Source: Sphingobacteriaceae bacterium (GTDB taxonomy: Bacteria > Bacteroidota > Bacteroidia > B-17B0 > Aurantibacillaceae). From it: a stretch of 33,678 nt of DNA. The notes under the pieces are model-generated. The model made no database searches and was not told the origin of the DNA. It saw only the letters and a list, made by a program, of their open reading frames with translations. Below are positions 1 through 11,700 of this stretch, piece after piece. The stretch lies in contig JAHEYC010000037.1 of assembly GCA_023251775.1 (NCBI GenBank), forward strand, positions 1 through 33,678. Direction: 5' to 3'. Made by a program: the position numbers and the translations under genes. Within the stretch, counting starts at the first letter, position 1; each line of letters starts with the position of its first letter.

Positions 1-3000
1 CTTCTTCTGCATAGAACGTTACGCGCTCTTCTACATTACGTACTTTTAATAAGTACGACACTGTTGGTTTCACTCCTATTTCTTCTAACAAGTAATAGTT
101 CTTGTCATCACCTCTCCATTTAGTTACTTCCGAATTTTCATCGTTAGCATCACCAAACATAATTGCATTAGTAGGACAAGCTTGCTGACAAGCAGTTTTA
201 ATTGAACCATCCACTAAAGGCATGCCTGATTTTTTTGCCACCAATTTACCGGCTTGTACACGTTGTGCGCACATTGAACATTTTTCCATCACACCACGTG
301 AACGAACTACAACATCAGGATTCAATACCATGCGACCTAATTCCATTTGTGCAGGATTAGTATCTGCGAACATTGAATTTTGATTATAATTGAACCAGTT
401 GAAACGACGTACTTTATACGGACAGTTGTTCGCGCAATAACGTGTTCCGATACAACGGTTGTAGGTCATCATATTTAAACCTTCTGAACTATGGCTGGTA
501 GCTAATACCGGACAAACAGTTTCACAAGGTGCATGATTACAATGTTGACACATCATTGGTTGGAAAGTAACTTTCGGATTTGCCGAAGGAGTTTCCATAT
601 CTAAATATGCTTTACGTGTTGGCATTAATCCTGAAACAGGATCTTTAAGCACGTTTGCTTCTGAACTATAATAACGATCGATACGCAGCCAAGCCATGTC
701 GCGTGTTTTTGCAACTTCCACTTTACCAACAACAGCAACGTTGTTCTCAGCAGTACAAGCAACCACACAAGCAGCACAACCGATACATGTATTCATGTCA
801 ATTGTCATTCCCCATTTATGACCTAAGCGCTCATGAGCATTCCAAAGATCTATCTCCGCAACATTCTTTTTGCCGCCACCATGAACAGGTAATTCTGCAG
901 CAGGGTTATAATATTCTTTATTTTTTTCTTTGTATTCGCCAATAGATGTTTCGCGTAAGATATATTCTTCGCGACCCATAATGGTGTGTTGAATTTGTGT
1001 TGCAGCAAAATGATGTGTTCCAACTGAAGCACCAACTGTAACATTTCCAACAATTGGTTGGAATGTATTATTGGTCCATGATAATGCAGCAAATGCATTC
1101 ACACCAACTCCATTGGCAACTTTCATTGATTCAACTGCGCGGCCGTAACCTAAAGCTAATCCAATAGTTCCGGGAGCTTGTCCAGGTTGAGGATAAACCG
1201 GAACGGTCATCTTTACACCATTTGCAGTTAATTCAACAATGCTACCATCTTTATCTTGACGTAACATTTCATTTAATCCCAATGCATTTACATCAATAGG
1301 ACTCATGGTAATATAATTATCCCAAGTAACTTTAGAGATAGGATCTGGTAATTCTTGTAACCAAGGATTGTTGCTTTGAATACCACTTCCTATTCCAATT
1401 TTTTCGTAAATGAATAATTCCATAGCGCCACCTTTTGTTCCGGTAGCCATGGCAGCTGCTTTATTATAATCAGGAGTAGGTAATACTTCTGTTACAGCTA
1501 CAACTTTTGGATCTACTTTTGGAGTTACAACTTTTGTTGTATCGGCTAATTCAGCAACAACTGCTGCTACACCTGTGAACAATGGTTTTCCTGTAGAATC
1601 GTTTATTTGCAATTTTTCGGCAGTGTTGATGTCCTTATGTACATATGTTTTTACAACACCATCATGCAATGAATTATTCCAGAAAGAAGTGAAATCTCCG
1701 AATTTACCTTGGTTAGGGAAAATACGATTGTTCCAAACTCCTTGTAAATACGATAAGTAATCTGTTTTTAAACCCGACCATTTCAACATCGAATCTTGGA
1801 ATTGGCGTGTTCCTTCGTGACGAGGTTGCGCAAAAATTGGATTGATTGCAGGTTGTTGTAAAGAGTAATGTCCGCGTTTTGGATTTGCATCGTTCCACGA
1901 CTCTAGATAATGATTATCTGGACAAACCACATCTGCCCATTGTGCAGTTTCATCTAATACTTGTGCAAATGAAACTTTTGTTCCAACTTTTTTATAGGCT
2001 GCTGCAAAATTCAATGCTGCAGGAGCAGTGTAAACAGGGTTGCAATTATAAGTAAGTAATACATTTACTTTACCGGCTGCCATATCCGCAACTAGATCTG
2101 CAAATGCTTTATCATCACCTTGTTTTAAATTATAATGCATCTCAACATCTACAGTTTTGCCGTAGTTGTCAAGCATTTTATTAATTCCATTTACTAAGGT
2201 TTGAATACCTTCATCGTTAACTCCGGAAACAACCAATGATTGACCTTTATTTTTCAATAATCCTTCAGCAGCTTTTTCGATAGCTTTTGTTGCTTCAGGA
2301 TTACTGCCAACTTTTTCATCGCCGCTTACTTTTGCATTTCCGGTTTCTTTTGCAATTTCATTATACAATGCTAAAGTTACTTTTCCTAATTCGGATGGTT
2401 TAACCCATACACGATGATCGGCATTTGCGCCTGTTAAGGAAAGAGTTGCCTCGAAATGATAATGCTTGCTCATTTCAGGTTTTTCTTTTGTAGCGCGACG
2501 GTTAGTAGCGTATTGTTTTGCAAATTCAACAGGGTTTAACCAGTTTCCTAAAAAGTCGCAGGCGATACCAACCACTGTTTTTGCTTTAGAAAAATCATAA
2601 GAAGAAACAACCGATTTACCCCACACATTTTTATTGGCAAGAGTTAATGCGTTGTAAGAAATAGCATCATAAGTAACATGTTGCGCTGTTGGATATTTTG
2701 ACATGAACTCAGCAACAACCGAACGTGTAGAAGGGCTAATAATAGTAGATGTCAAAATGCGGATAGAAGCGCCGGCGGCAGAAACTGCAGCAGCAACTGC
2801 ATCATCGGCAGCTTTCCAAGTGGCGTCTTTTCCTTTTACCATTGGACCTCTTAAACGTGCTCCATCGTATAAACTTAATACAGATGCTTGAACACGTGCA
2901 GTAGTTCCACCATGAGAAACTTTTGAAAGATCGTTGCCTTCAATTTTGATAGGACGACCTTCTCTTGTTTTTACAAGGATAGAAGCGTAATCGTGACCAT

Positions 3001-3298
3001 CATAAAATGTTGAAGCGTAGAAATTAGCTACACCCGGAGTAACTTCCTCTGGCTTTACAACATAAGGAATTGACCTGTTAACAGGAGTTTCGCAAGCTGC
3101 TAAAGCAACGGCTGCTGTAGAGAAGCCCATTACTTTTAAGAAGTCGCGACGCGAAGTTCCTTTGCTTTCAGAATCGTCACCGTTTAAAAATTCATCGATG
3201 GGAAGAGGTTCAGAGAACTCATTTTTTAGTTGTTCCTGAAATTCCGGACTATTATGTAGTTCCGGTAAACCTTTCCAGTATTTTTTTGACATAGACAT
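1..3298 (-). CDS. actB: ActB-like ACIII subunit (molybdopterin-oxidoreductase/ferredoxin fusion), 3' end cut by window
   Basis: This frame is open from an ATG at 3298 to the window edge, about 1099 codons, so the C-terminus is missing. The N-terminus has YWKGLPEL and then, about 45 residues later, SRRDFLKVMGF followed by ALAAC. This is the extended twin-arginine signal typical of Bacteroidota complexes of this kind, with a possible lipobox. A long molybdopterin-oxidoreductase-like region follows. From about residue 838 come the iron-sulfur motifs CIGCAACVVAC, CQHCNHAPCETVC, CIGTRYCANNC, CSMC and CQQAC. In ACIII, ActB is a periplasm-facing fusion of a CISM catalytic-like subunit and a four-cluster ferredoxin subunit that relays electrons from quinol. 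The third motif has Thr952 where a cysteine would normally sit, which fits a [3Fe-4S] site. The gene lies 29 bases after the multiheme cytochrome gene, as in act operons. ActC and later subunits should lie beyond the left edge. Confidence 0.93.
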   Translation of the reverse strand, partial: MSMSKKYWKGLPELHNSPEFQEQLKNEFSEPLPIDEFLNGDDSESKGTSRRDFLKVMGFSTAAVALAACETPVNRSIPYVVKPEEVTPGVANFYASTFYDGHDYASILVKTREGRPIKIEGNDLSKVSHGGTTARVQASVLSLYDGARLRGPMVKGKDATWKAADDAVAAAVSAAGASIRILTSTIISPSTRSVVAEFMSKYPTAQHVTYDAISYNALTLANKNVWGKSVVSSYDFSKAKTVVGIACDFLGNWLNPVEFAKQYATNRRATKEKPEMSKHYHFEATLSLTGANADHRVWVKPSELGKVTLALYNEIAKETGNAKVSGDEKVGSNPEATKAIEKAAEGLLKNKGQSLVVSGVNDEGIQTLVNGINKMLDNYGKTVDVEMHYNLKQGDDKAFADLVADMAAGKVNVLLTYNCNPVYTAPAALNFAAAYKKVGTKVSFAQVLDETAQWADVVCPDNHYLESWNDANPKRGHYSLQQPAINPIFAQPRHEGTRQFQDSMLKWSGLKTDYLSYLQGVWNNRIFPNQGKFGDFTSFWNNSLHDGVVKTYVHKDINTAEKLQINDSTGKPLFTGVAAVVAELADTTKVVTPKVDPKVVAVTEVLPTPDYNKAAAMATGTKGGAMELFIYEKIGIGSGIQSNNPWLQELPDPISKVTWDNYITMSPIDVNALGLNEMLRQDKDGSIVELTANGVKMTVPVYPQPGQAPGTIGLALGYGRAVESMKVANGVGVNAFAALSWTNNTFQPIVGNVTVGASVGTHHFAATQIQHTIMGREEYILRETSIGEYKEKNKEYYNPAAELPVHGGGKKNVAEIDLWNAHERLGHKWGMTIDMNTCIGCAACVVACTAENNVAVVGKVEVAKTRDMAWLRIDRYYSSEANVLKDPVSGLMPTRKAYLDMETPSANPKVTFQPMMCQHCNHAPCETVCPVLATSHSSEGLNMMTYNRCIGTRYCANNCPYKVRRFNWFNYNQNSMFADTNPAQMELGRMVLNPDVVVRSRGVMEKCSMCAQRVQAGKLVAKKSGMPLVDGSIKTACQQACPTNAIMFGDANDENSEVTKWRGDDKNYYLLEEIGVKPTVSYLLKVRNVEERVTFYAEE

Positions 3299-3327
3299 TA
3301 GTTATTTCGTTCTTAATGTATTCTTAA

Positions 3328-4605
3328 TTAATAATGACATTTACCACACTCTAATCCACCGATCTTATCTACGGTAAATTTCACGTCGTATTGACCTGCA
3401 TATTTTTCTTTAAGTGCTTTGTGTAAACGATCGTAGTATGCATTGCCTTCCATAGCTACTTGTGTGGTGCGGTGACAATCAATACACCATTTCATAGTTA
3501 ATGGATTTTTTTGTTCGGCAACCGTCATTGTTTTAAGATCACCGTGACAAGTTGCACATTCGATCTTTCCAACTACTACGTGTTGTGAGTGATTAAAATA
3601 AACGTGATCAGGTAATGTGTGAACTTTGATCCAACGTAATGGATTTTCTTTTCCTGTATATTTTTGATTGTCTTTATCCCAACCTGCAGCAGCGTAGATC
3701 TTATTGATCTCTTTATCCTTGTAAACAGGACCTGTTGTAATTCCTTTGTGACAGTTCATACAAATATTTACTGTTGGAATTCCTGCGTGACGTGATTTTT
3801 CTACAGTGCTATGGCAATATTGACAAGCGATCTCGTTATCGCCGGCGTGTAATTTATGAGAGAATTTAATTGGTTGCGAAGGCTTGTATCCTTTTTGAGT
3901 TTTCCAATCGTAATAAACACCTATTCTGAAACATGCATCCCAGCATGATTTAACTCCACCAAAAACTAGAACTAATGAGATAACACCAACAACACGGCGG
4001 TGACCTGAGATCCATTCTTTTGCTTCTTCAATAAATGATAATTCAGGAGTTTCTGCTTTTCCATGTGCTTTGTTAGCTGAGTTTTGCATTGAGTAACGAA
4101 CACTGCGTAATGCATAAAGTAAAATGATCAATAAAGTAATTATTCCAAGGGTCAAGTAAACAGGTTCAATACCACCGGTAACTTCTTGCGTTACACCATC
4201 TGCGCTTGCAACCGGACCATCAGGACCTTTAGGTGCAGGAGGATTTTTTACGTATTTTAATATCGCTGCAACATCTTTCTCGGTTAACTGTCCCTCAAAA
4301 ACGGTCATCGCAGCTTTTCCAAACTCACCATAGATCTTATTTCCATAAGCATCTCCGCTCTTAATAACCTTTTCGTTATTTAAGATCCAGGCGGTAAGCC
4401 ATGCATCGGCGGGCTTTGGAACCCTATCGAAAACACCCTTTAAGCCAGGGCCGGTAAGTTTAACATCAGTTGTGGTGTGGCAAACAGCACAATTCTTCTT
4501 GAATAGATTTGCTCCGTCTTGCGCAGATAATTTAAAGCTAAAAGTTAATAGAAGAACAGCTGCAAACAAGATCTGGAGGGAGGTACGACACTTATTATTT
4601 TCCAT
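3328..4605 (-). CDS. actA: ActA-like multiheme cytochrome c of alternative complex III, with fused N-terminal monoheme domain
   Basis: This 425-residue protein has a signal peptide (about 1-28, ending LSA|QD). A monoheme cytochrome c domain follows, with CAVCH at 39-43 and likely axial Met100. After a Pro/Gly-rich linker come two hydrophobic helices (about 149-168 and 204-220) and a C-terminal pentaheme domain with CQYCH (261), CMNCH (282), CATCH (350), CIDCH (374) and CGKCH (420). Six CxxCH sites in total are visible. Pentaheme ActA is the electron-exit subunit of ACIII, and its position directly before the ActB-like gene supports the assignment. The monoheme domain may act as a built-in electron shuttle toward an oxidase; that is inference. 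ATG 4605 is chosen because the signal peptide begins there. Expression is probably from the A-tract/TAAATTTG element just upstream. Confidence 0.92.
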   Translation of the reverse strand: MENNKCRTSLQILFAAVLLLTFSFKLSAQDGANLFKKNCAVCHTTTDVKLTGPGLKGVFDRVPKPADAWLTAWILNNEKVIKSGDAYGNKIYGEFGKAAMTVFEGQLTEKDVAAILKYVKNPPAPKGPDGPVASADGVTQEVTGGIEPVYLTLGIITLLIILLYALRSVRYSMQNSANKAHGKAETPELSFIEEAKEWISGHRRVVGVISLVLVFGGVKSCWDACFRIGVYYDWKTQKGYKPSQPIKFSHKLHAGDNEIACQYCHSTVEKSRHAGIPTVNICMNCHKGITTGPVYKDKEINKIYAAAGWDKDNQKYTGKENPLRWIKVHTLPDHVYFNHSQHVVVGKIECATCHGDLKTMTVAEQKNPLTMKWCIDCHRTTQVAMEGNAYYDRLHKALKEKYAGQYDVKFTVDKIGGLECGKCHY

Positions 4606-4671
4606 ATTTCGAATAAAAAAAGAGGTCTAAAACATTACAGATTATGACAAAATAATGACATAAACCGGGAA

Positions 4672-4721
4672 CAAATTTAGCAGGATATTGGTAACGAGAA
4701 ACGGTTTTTTTTTATTTTTTT
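4672..4721 (-). promoter_or_regulatory. Candidate promoter of the act operon
   Basis: Read on the minus strand, TAAATTTG (4679-4672) matches the Bacteroidota -7 consensus TAnnTTTG. It sits 67 bases before the actA-like ATG. A long A-tract (complement of 4705-4721) lies just upstream and could act as an UP-like element. No good -33 TTG is present at the expected spacing, so the call is tentative. Confidence 0.4.
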
Positions 4722-4813
4722 AACAACAAAACATATTTATAATGATTCTAAATAAGTGCTGTTTTTGGATGGAAAATTGGTGGGTGTAAAAGCGCGTTTT
4801 ATCGGAAGAAAAA

Positions 4814-5758
4814 CTACTGTTTTTTAGTCTCCCAAGTGCTCGCTTGTTTACGTGAGAACCTTAAACCCAGCATTATCTCGTGGGTTCCGGTAGAATATTT
4901 CTTGATATTGGTTGCACAGAAATCGTATGAATATCCAAACATCAGATAGTCTTTATACATATAACCAACCATGGCTGTGAAAGCTTCGCTGTTTACGCCG
5001 TTCACGATCCATGACCGGTATCCCACTCCTAACCAAACCTGTTCTTGATAAATTCCGCGAACCGCAAGGTCAACACACAAAGGAGCAGGTTTTGCGTATT
5101 TCATAACGAATGACGGTTCCACTTTAAAATCGTCGCCAACATCAAATTTATAAGCGCCATTAATATTAAAATGCCTTACGATCTTACTGTTTGATTGTCG
5201 GTCAACATAAATATTGATGGGTGCTTGATAAATTTGCGGAACTGCTACACCAAAGTAAAAACGATTTTTCTTGTAGAAATAAACACCTGTTCCAAAATCA
5301 GGAACGATCTTCGTTTTGTAAGTTGTAAGCAAATTCACATCACCATCATCGTGCAATGTAAGTTTTGATCCATCAATACCCCACTGCAAAATTCCTGCGC
5401 TTAATCCCATCGAAACATGCATATCCTCTTTCACTTTTATATGATAAGCATAAGCAAAATTCAATCCTGTTCTACGAGTTGGTCCAACAATATCAGTATA
5501 TAAATGCATTCCAAGTCCCATATTCTTTCCTTTAATTGGTCCATTTGCAGTGAGCATATATGTTCTTGGTGCATCAGTTATTCCAACCCATTGATAACGA
5601 TTATTCGAACGCACATCGGTATAATCTTCTTTACCCGCAACGGCAGGATTAATAGCCATTTCATTCAACATGAACTGCGTATACTGTGGCAACTGTTGCG
5701 CCATGCCGCTGAAAAAACTCAGTAACACAAGACCTAATATGTAGCGTAGATTTTTCAT
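4814..5758 (-). CDS. PorP/SprF family type IX secretion outer-membrane protein
   Basis: This 314-residue protein has a clear signal peptide (MKNLRYILGLVLLSFFSGMA) and the PorP/SprF hallmark early segment QLPQYTQFMLNEMAINPAVAG. Alternating beta-strand sequence follows to the C-terminus, as expected for an outer-membrane beta-barrel. Family members next to large adhesins (SprF beside SprB in Flavobacterium johnsoniae) are needed for secretion or surface attachment of type B cargo. The gene starts 7 bases after the stop codon of the giant adhesin, so the two are almost certainly co-transcribed and dedicated to each other. A homologue of the core motility component PorP cannot be excluded from sequence alone, but the context favours the SprF role. 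Confidence 0.9.
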   Translation of the reverse strand: MKNLRYILGLVLLSFFSGMAQQLPQYTQFMLNEMAINPAVAGKEDYTDVRSNNRYQWVGITDAPRTYMLTANGPIKGKNMGLGMHLYTDIVGPTRRTGLNFAYAYHIKVKEDMHVSMGLSAGILQWGIDGSKLTLHDDGDVNLLTTYKTKIVPDFGTGVYFYKKNRFYFGVAVPQIYQAPINIYVDRQSNSKIVRHFNINGAYKFDVGDDFKVEPSFVMKYAKPAPLCVDLAVRGIYQEQVWLGVGYRSWIVNGVNSEAFTAMVGYMYKDYLMFGYSYDFCATNIKKYSTGTHEIMLGLRFSRKQASTWETKKQ

Positions 5759-5765
5759 GTCTGTC

Positions 5766-8700
5766 TTATCTGAATATAGTTAGTGGTCCCGTGTACGGTT
5801 TAGGATAAGCAATATGTTTCAAATCGATGATATAATAATATGTGCCAACAGGAAGTGGTTTTCCGTGGTAAATTCCATCCCATGGTTTTGGATATCCCGG
5901 AGGTGACGAGAATAATAATTCTCCCCAACGGTTATATACTTCTATTTTGCATTCAGTGAATTGCTGAATATTATCTATCACCCATGCATCATTTCTTCCA
6001 TCACTGTTAGGACTGAATCCATTTGGTATCTTGATATCAGGATAGATGAATATATCTACTGTTGAAGTATTAACACATCCTGTAAGTGCATTCATTACAA
6101 ACACGGTATAGGTCGTATTTACTGTTACAGATGTGACAGGATTAGCAATGTTAGGATCACTCAATCCTGTTGAAGGCGTCCAAGTGAAGTTTGTTCCGGT
6201 TAGCGATGTTGGAGCTCCACCCAAATTTGTAGAACTATATAAAGATATAGTTTGGGATGATCCTGCATTTACATCCGGTAATGGATTTACAACCACTAAA
6301 ACTGTATCATCATCCAAACAAATTGCCACCGATGAGGTTACCAATAATACATAGGTATTTGTTCCAATTGAAGGAACAACATTTGTAATAGCGGTGTTTG
6401 CGATAGTGTTTGTTGGCGCTAATTTTGTCCAGTTGTAAAGCACTGCATTAATTGAAGTACTACCATCTAATGTTATTGAGTTTGGATCGATACATAATGT
6501 TCTATCCGGACCTGCATTTGCAAGTACTGTAAATGAACCGTTGATCGTAAGTGTTGTATTTAACGGACAACCGCGTGAATCGACTACGTTTAAGGTATAA
6601 GTTCCAGGCAATACATTCACTAAACTCGACGTTGTATATGTTACTGCAGATGGATCTGTCCAAGTAAATGTGTACACCGGAGTTGCGCCTGTTACGGTTG
6701 TACTTATTGCACCGTCGGCAGAAGTATTACACGTTGCATCTGTTACTTGTGCACTGAATGTGAATGGTAATGGATTTAAAATATCTACAGTTCTTGAAAG
6801 TGTACAACCATTAATATCGGTAACAACACCTGTGTAACTTCCTGCGCATAAATTAATGTTAGGATTTGAAGGGACTACTGTGGAAGCAGGGATCCATGAA
6901 ATTACATAAGGTAACGCACCTCCACTTGGAACTAATTGAATTGAACCATTACAATCGCCATTACATTTTACTTGACCAACAACAGGTAAACTTAAATTAA
7001 GTGCAGGGTTTTGTGTAATAGTAAACGATTGAGTGGCCAGACAACCTGCTGCATCACTAACCGTTAAAGTGATAACACCGGCACACAAACCGGTAACGCT
7101 ATGAGTTAAAACTCCTACCGCGTTACTACCATTACTCCAGTTAAAATTATAAGGTGTAGTTCCTAAAGTTGGCGTAACAACTATAGAACCCGTGCATGGT
7201 CCACCTGCACAACCATTATTTTTTAGATTGAAGAATAATGTAGGCGCAGTAGAGTTATTTACATTAATGGCCATCGTTTGCGTACAATTACCATCGAATA
7301 CTGAAACTGTATATATACCGGCGCCAACATTGGCGATAACTGTACCTGCACCCGCAGGCAACCAGGTAACTGTGTAACTTCCGCTACCACCGGTTGGATT
7401 TACCGTTACGGTTCCGTTAACCAATGTACAACTTGGCTGCTTAACAATAGGGTTAACTGAAATTACTGTTGCTGAATTAACCGTTGCAGAATTTGTACGT
7501 ATGCAACCTTGAGCATCTGTGATCTGAACAAAATAAGTTCCTCCGCATAAATTGGTTGCAACACTATTTGAAGATGGAGGTGCTATCCAATTATAAGTAT
7601 AAGGAGCAGTACCACCAATTGGTGTTACAGTTACTTGTCCGTTACAACTTCCTGCACATAATTCATTCTGCACATTGAATACCTCTGTCATAGTTATTGA
7701 ATTACTTACAGGAATATTTTGTGTTTGCGCACAACCATTGGCATCAATAACTTGTACTTGGTATAAACCGGCACATAAATTAACTTCTACAGAAGTTGAA
7801 CTTGAGCTTGTCCATGAATATGTATAAGGTGATGTTCCACCGCCTGTTGTTACAGTTGCTGATCCATTACACATTCCACACGATGGTGAGGTAACACTTG
7901 GAAGTATAGCAATTGCCGCAGGAGAAATGATATTAGTTGTGAAGGTATTTTGACAACCATTATTATCCGTAATTAAAACACTATAGGTTCCGTTACATAA
8001 ATTACTTGCTATCAAACCACTTTGTGCGTTACTCCATGCATAAGTATAAGGAGCTAAACCACCACCCGTTGCTGTAACCGTTGAACTTGCAACACAATTT
8101 CCAAAGCAAGGATTTGATGAACTTGCAATTGCACTATTAAGAACGGTTGCTCCGTTCACATTATAACTTGCCGTAAATGTACAGTTTGAAAAATCGGTTA
8201 TGGTTGCTGTATGAACTCCAACACATAGGCTTGTGGCAGATGATACGACTGAAGGCGAAGGATTCCATGAGTAAGTATATGGACCAGTACCACCTGTTGG
8301 TGCTAAGGTTATACTACCACTACATACACCAATGCAAAATGCATTTGTTATTGTTTCATTATCATTTATGGCAGCCGGCTGTGTAATAGTGATAGATTGG
8401 AAGTACAAGCAATTATTTATGTCTTTTATTTGAGCCGTATAATTTCCTGCACATAAATTAGATTGCGGATTGACAGAGCTAGCCGAAGGTGGCGAGACCC
8501 ACGAAAATGCATAAGGAGAAGTTCCACCCGCTGCGGCTGTTATTGTTGCACCACCCGTACATTGCGAATTACATTTTACGTTTGTTACAGCAATGGTTGC
8601 ATTATTTGGCCCGTTAGCATTAGGAACAGGAACTGACACTGTATTATTACATCCATTAGCGTCATTAACGGCAATAGTATAAACACCTGCAAAAATATTT

Positions 8701-11700
8701 ATTGCAACGTTTGTATTTCCGGCAACCGCAGGTGTCCAAGTATAGTTATACCCCGGTGTACCACCACTTGGAGTAACGCTCACACTTCCATTTGCAGAAC
8801 CGCAGCTTGCAGCAAGAATTGAAACGTTCACATTTAATACAGGAGGATTTGTTAAGGTAACTTGCCCGGTATCTCTACAGCCATTCGCATCTAAAATAAA
8901 TACACTGTATGTTCCGGCACATAATGCACTAGCAACGTTTGTATTACTTGCTGGAACGTTTGTCCACGTGTATTGAATAGGTGCAATTGCATTAACCGGC
9001 GTAGTTGTAGCAGAACCATTACAGAAAGCATTACAAAGTGGATTACTAAAGGTTATATTAGATAAGATCAAAGGAGGATTGGTTAATGTTACCACCGCAC
9101 TTCCAGGACATAAACTTGCATCGGTGATACTTAAAGTATAATTTCCTGCGCATAATCCTGTTGGGTTTGGTCCCACACCGGCCGGCGTCCATGTATACGT
9201 ATAACCACCATTTCCACCCACAATATTTGTTGTTATAGATCCATTACATTGGGCATTACATTTTGGATGTGTTGGTGTAACAGTAATAGCAATGGCGGCA
9301 GGTTGTGTGATCACAAATGTTTTGCTTGAAATACAACCATTACCATCCGTAATTGTAGCTGTATAATTTCCGGCGCATAAAGCTCCTAGCGATTGTGTTG
9401 TAGCCGCGCTACTCGACCAACTAAATGAATAGGTTGGTGTACCACCATTCACAACTTGAGAAGCAGTTCCGTTACATAAGGCGTTACAAACTGCATTGGT
9501 GACATTTACCGTATGTCCAAGTGCAGCTGGCTGTGTAATGGTAAATGTTTTTACAACCGGACAACCATTCACGTCAGTAACAGTAACCGTATAAATGTTT
9601 GGCGGTAAATTTGTAACAGGATTACTTGCTGAACCGGTAAATGTTCCAACAGGTGTCCATGTGAAGCTATAGCCCGGAGATCCTCCCGCAACCGTTAATG
9701 AAATGATACCATTAGTGAAACTATTACACGTGACATTAGTTTGTGTTGAAGTTACGGTTAATGCACTTGGCGCTGTGATCACAAATGTTTTGGTGATAAT
9801 ACAACCATTGGCGTCATTTGCATTCAACGTATAATTTCCGGGAGCAAGATTTGTTATGACAGTACCTGAACCTGCCGGAAGCCAATTCAATGTGTAGTTT
9901 GGTGTTCCACCCGCAATTGTTGCAGTTATTGATCCATTATTTGATGCATTACACGAAGCATTGGTGACATTGGATGTAACGGTCATTTGCGTTGGTTGCG
10001 CAATATTTATAGTTTGATTGGTGATACAACCCGTACTGATATCAGTTACATTATTATAAGTACCCGTTAACATACCCGAAGCTGTAGTAGTTGCTCCAAC
10101 TACAACAGATGCAGTTGCAGGGTTCCAAGTGAATGTGAACGGTCCGACTCCGGTAGCAATTGCCGTTGCAGATCCGTTTGCTCCACCAAAACAAGTGATG
10201 GAATTAGAAGAAACGTTTACCGTTGGTCCAGCCGGATTAGTTAATGAAGTAACAAAACTATTGGTACAACCCGCACCATCTCTGACTTTTAATGTATATG
10301 TTCCTGCTCCTAATAAACTTGCTGTAGTACTAGGGACCACAACCACCGAGACTGACGGTGGTGTCCAGGTGAATGTATAACCTGCGCCTGAACCTCCGGA
10401 GGCCGTGGCCGAAATAACACCATTGGAAATATTACAACCGGTTGGATTCGTAGCGTTGAACACAACAGTTAATGAAGGGTTTGAAGAGATCGTAAATGTG
10501 GGCGGTGTAAATGTACAACCATTTAAGTCGGTGACTTTAATACTATATGTTCCTGTACACAATGCGGTAAGCGAAGTTGTTGTTTGACCACCCGGACTCC
10601 AAGAAAAAGTTAACGGTGCTGTTCCACCTGAAGCGGTAGTTGTAATGATACCAATACATCCGCCAAAGCAAGCCACATTTGTTTGCGAAGAGGTAACAGT
10701 TATTGACGCAGGCTGAGTAATTGATATTGAAGCGGTATTGGAACATCCTTGCGAATCTGTAACGGTTACTGTATAATTGCCAGCGCATAAACCTGTAGCA
10801 GTTTGAGCAGTTTGAACCGGAAGAGTATTCCAAGAATAAAGATAAGCCGGTGTTCCACCACTTGGATTCGCTTGGGCCGTAGCATTACAAGCTCCAAAAC
10901 ATAAAATAGGTGAGCCTGCTGTAATAATATTTACAGTAACAGTATTTGCTATACTAACAGTGGCAGTTTTTGTACATCCGTTCGCATCAACAACATTTGC
11001 CGTATAATTTCCTACACAGAGGTTTGCAACTGTAGTACCTACTCCAACAGAAACCGCAACACTGTTTGTCCAGGTTACTGTATAGCCGGGCACACCACCG
11101 CTTACTGTAACGGTTGCTCCTCCTGTACAAATATTACATGTATTCTTAATTCCAGTGATATTGGCATTTAAAATTGGTGGCGAATTAATATTAAATACTT
11201 GAGGTGTAGAACATCCATTAGCATCGGTGACACTAACAATATATGCACCGGCACATAAACCGTTTACAATACCGGTGGTATTTGTCGTAACAGGAACTGT
11301 ATTGAATTGATAAGTGATCAATCCTGTTCCACCAACAGCGGTGACCGTTGCAGATCCATTACAATCTCCCGCACACACGGTTGATTTAGTGATTATGGAA
11401 ATAGTAAATGCAGGTGGAGCAATAACATTCGCTGTAAATACTTTGATACAATTATTAAGGTCATTTACAGTTAACGTATAAACACCGCCGCAAAGATTAA
11501 TGTTCGGATTACCTCCTGCATTCGACCAGTTAAGTGTATATCCCGGAGTTCCGCCTGCAAGAATTGTTGTAATACTTCCGTTACAACTTAAGTTACATGT
11601 TGGAGGAGTAATATTGAATGTAGAAGTGATATCGGCTGGTTGTAATAATGTAAATGTTGCTTGTGCTGTACATGATTTAGAGTCTAATACAAAAAATGTA

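Noticed and set aside
655-2891. Several short open frames on either strand within the ActB-like gene (for example 655-945, 1575-1760, 2703-2891)
   Set aside because: They lie inside a strongly supported large gene, show no recognisable domains and have Cys/Gln-rich or low-complexity composition typical of shadow frames.
4705-4721. T-run near 4705-4721 as a terminator for the PorP/SprF gene
   Set aside because: The run is T on the plus strand, whereas both flanking genes are on the minus strand, and no GC-rich stem precedes it.
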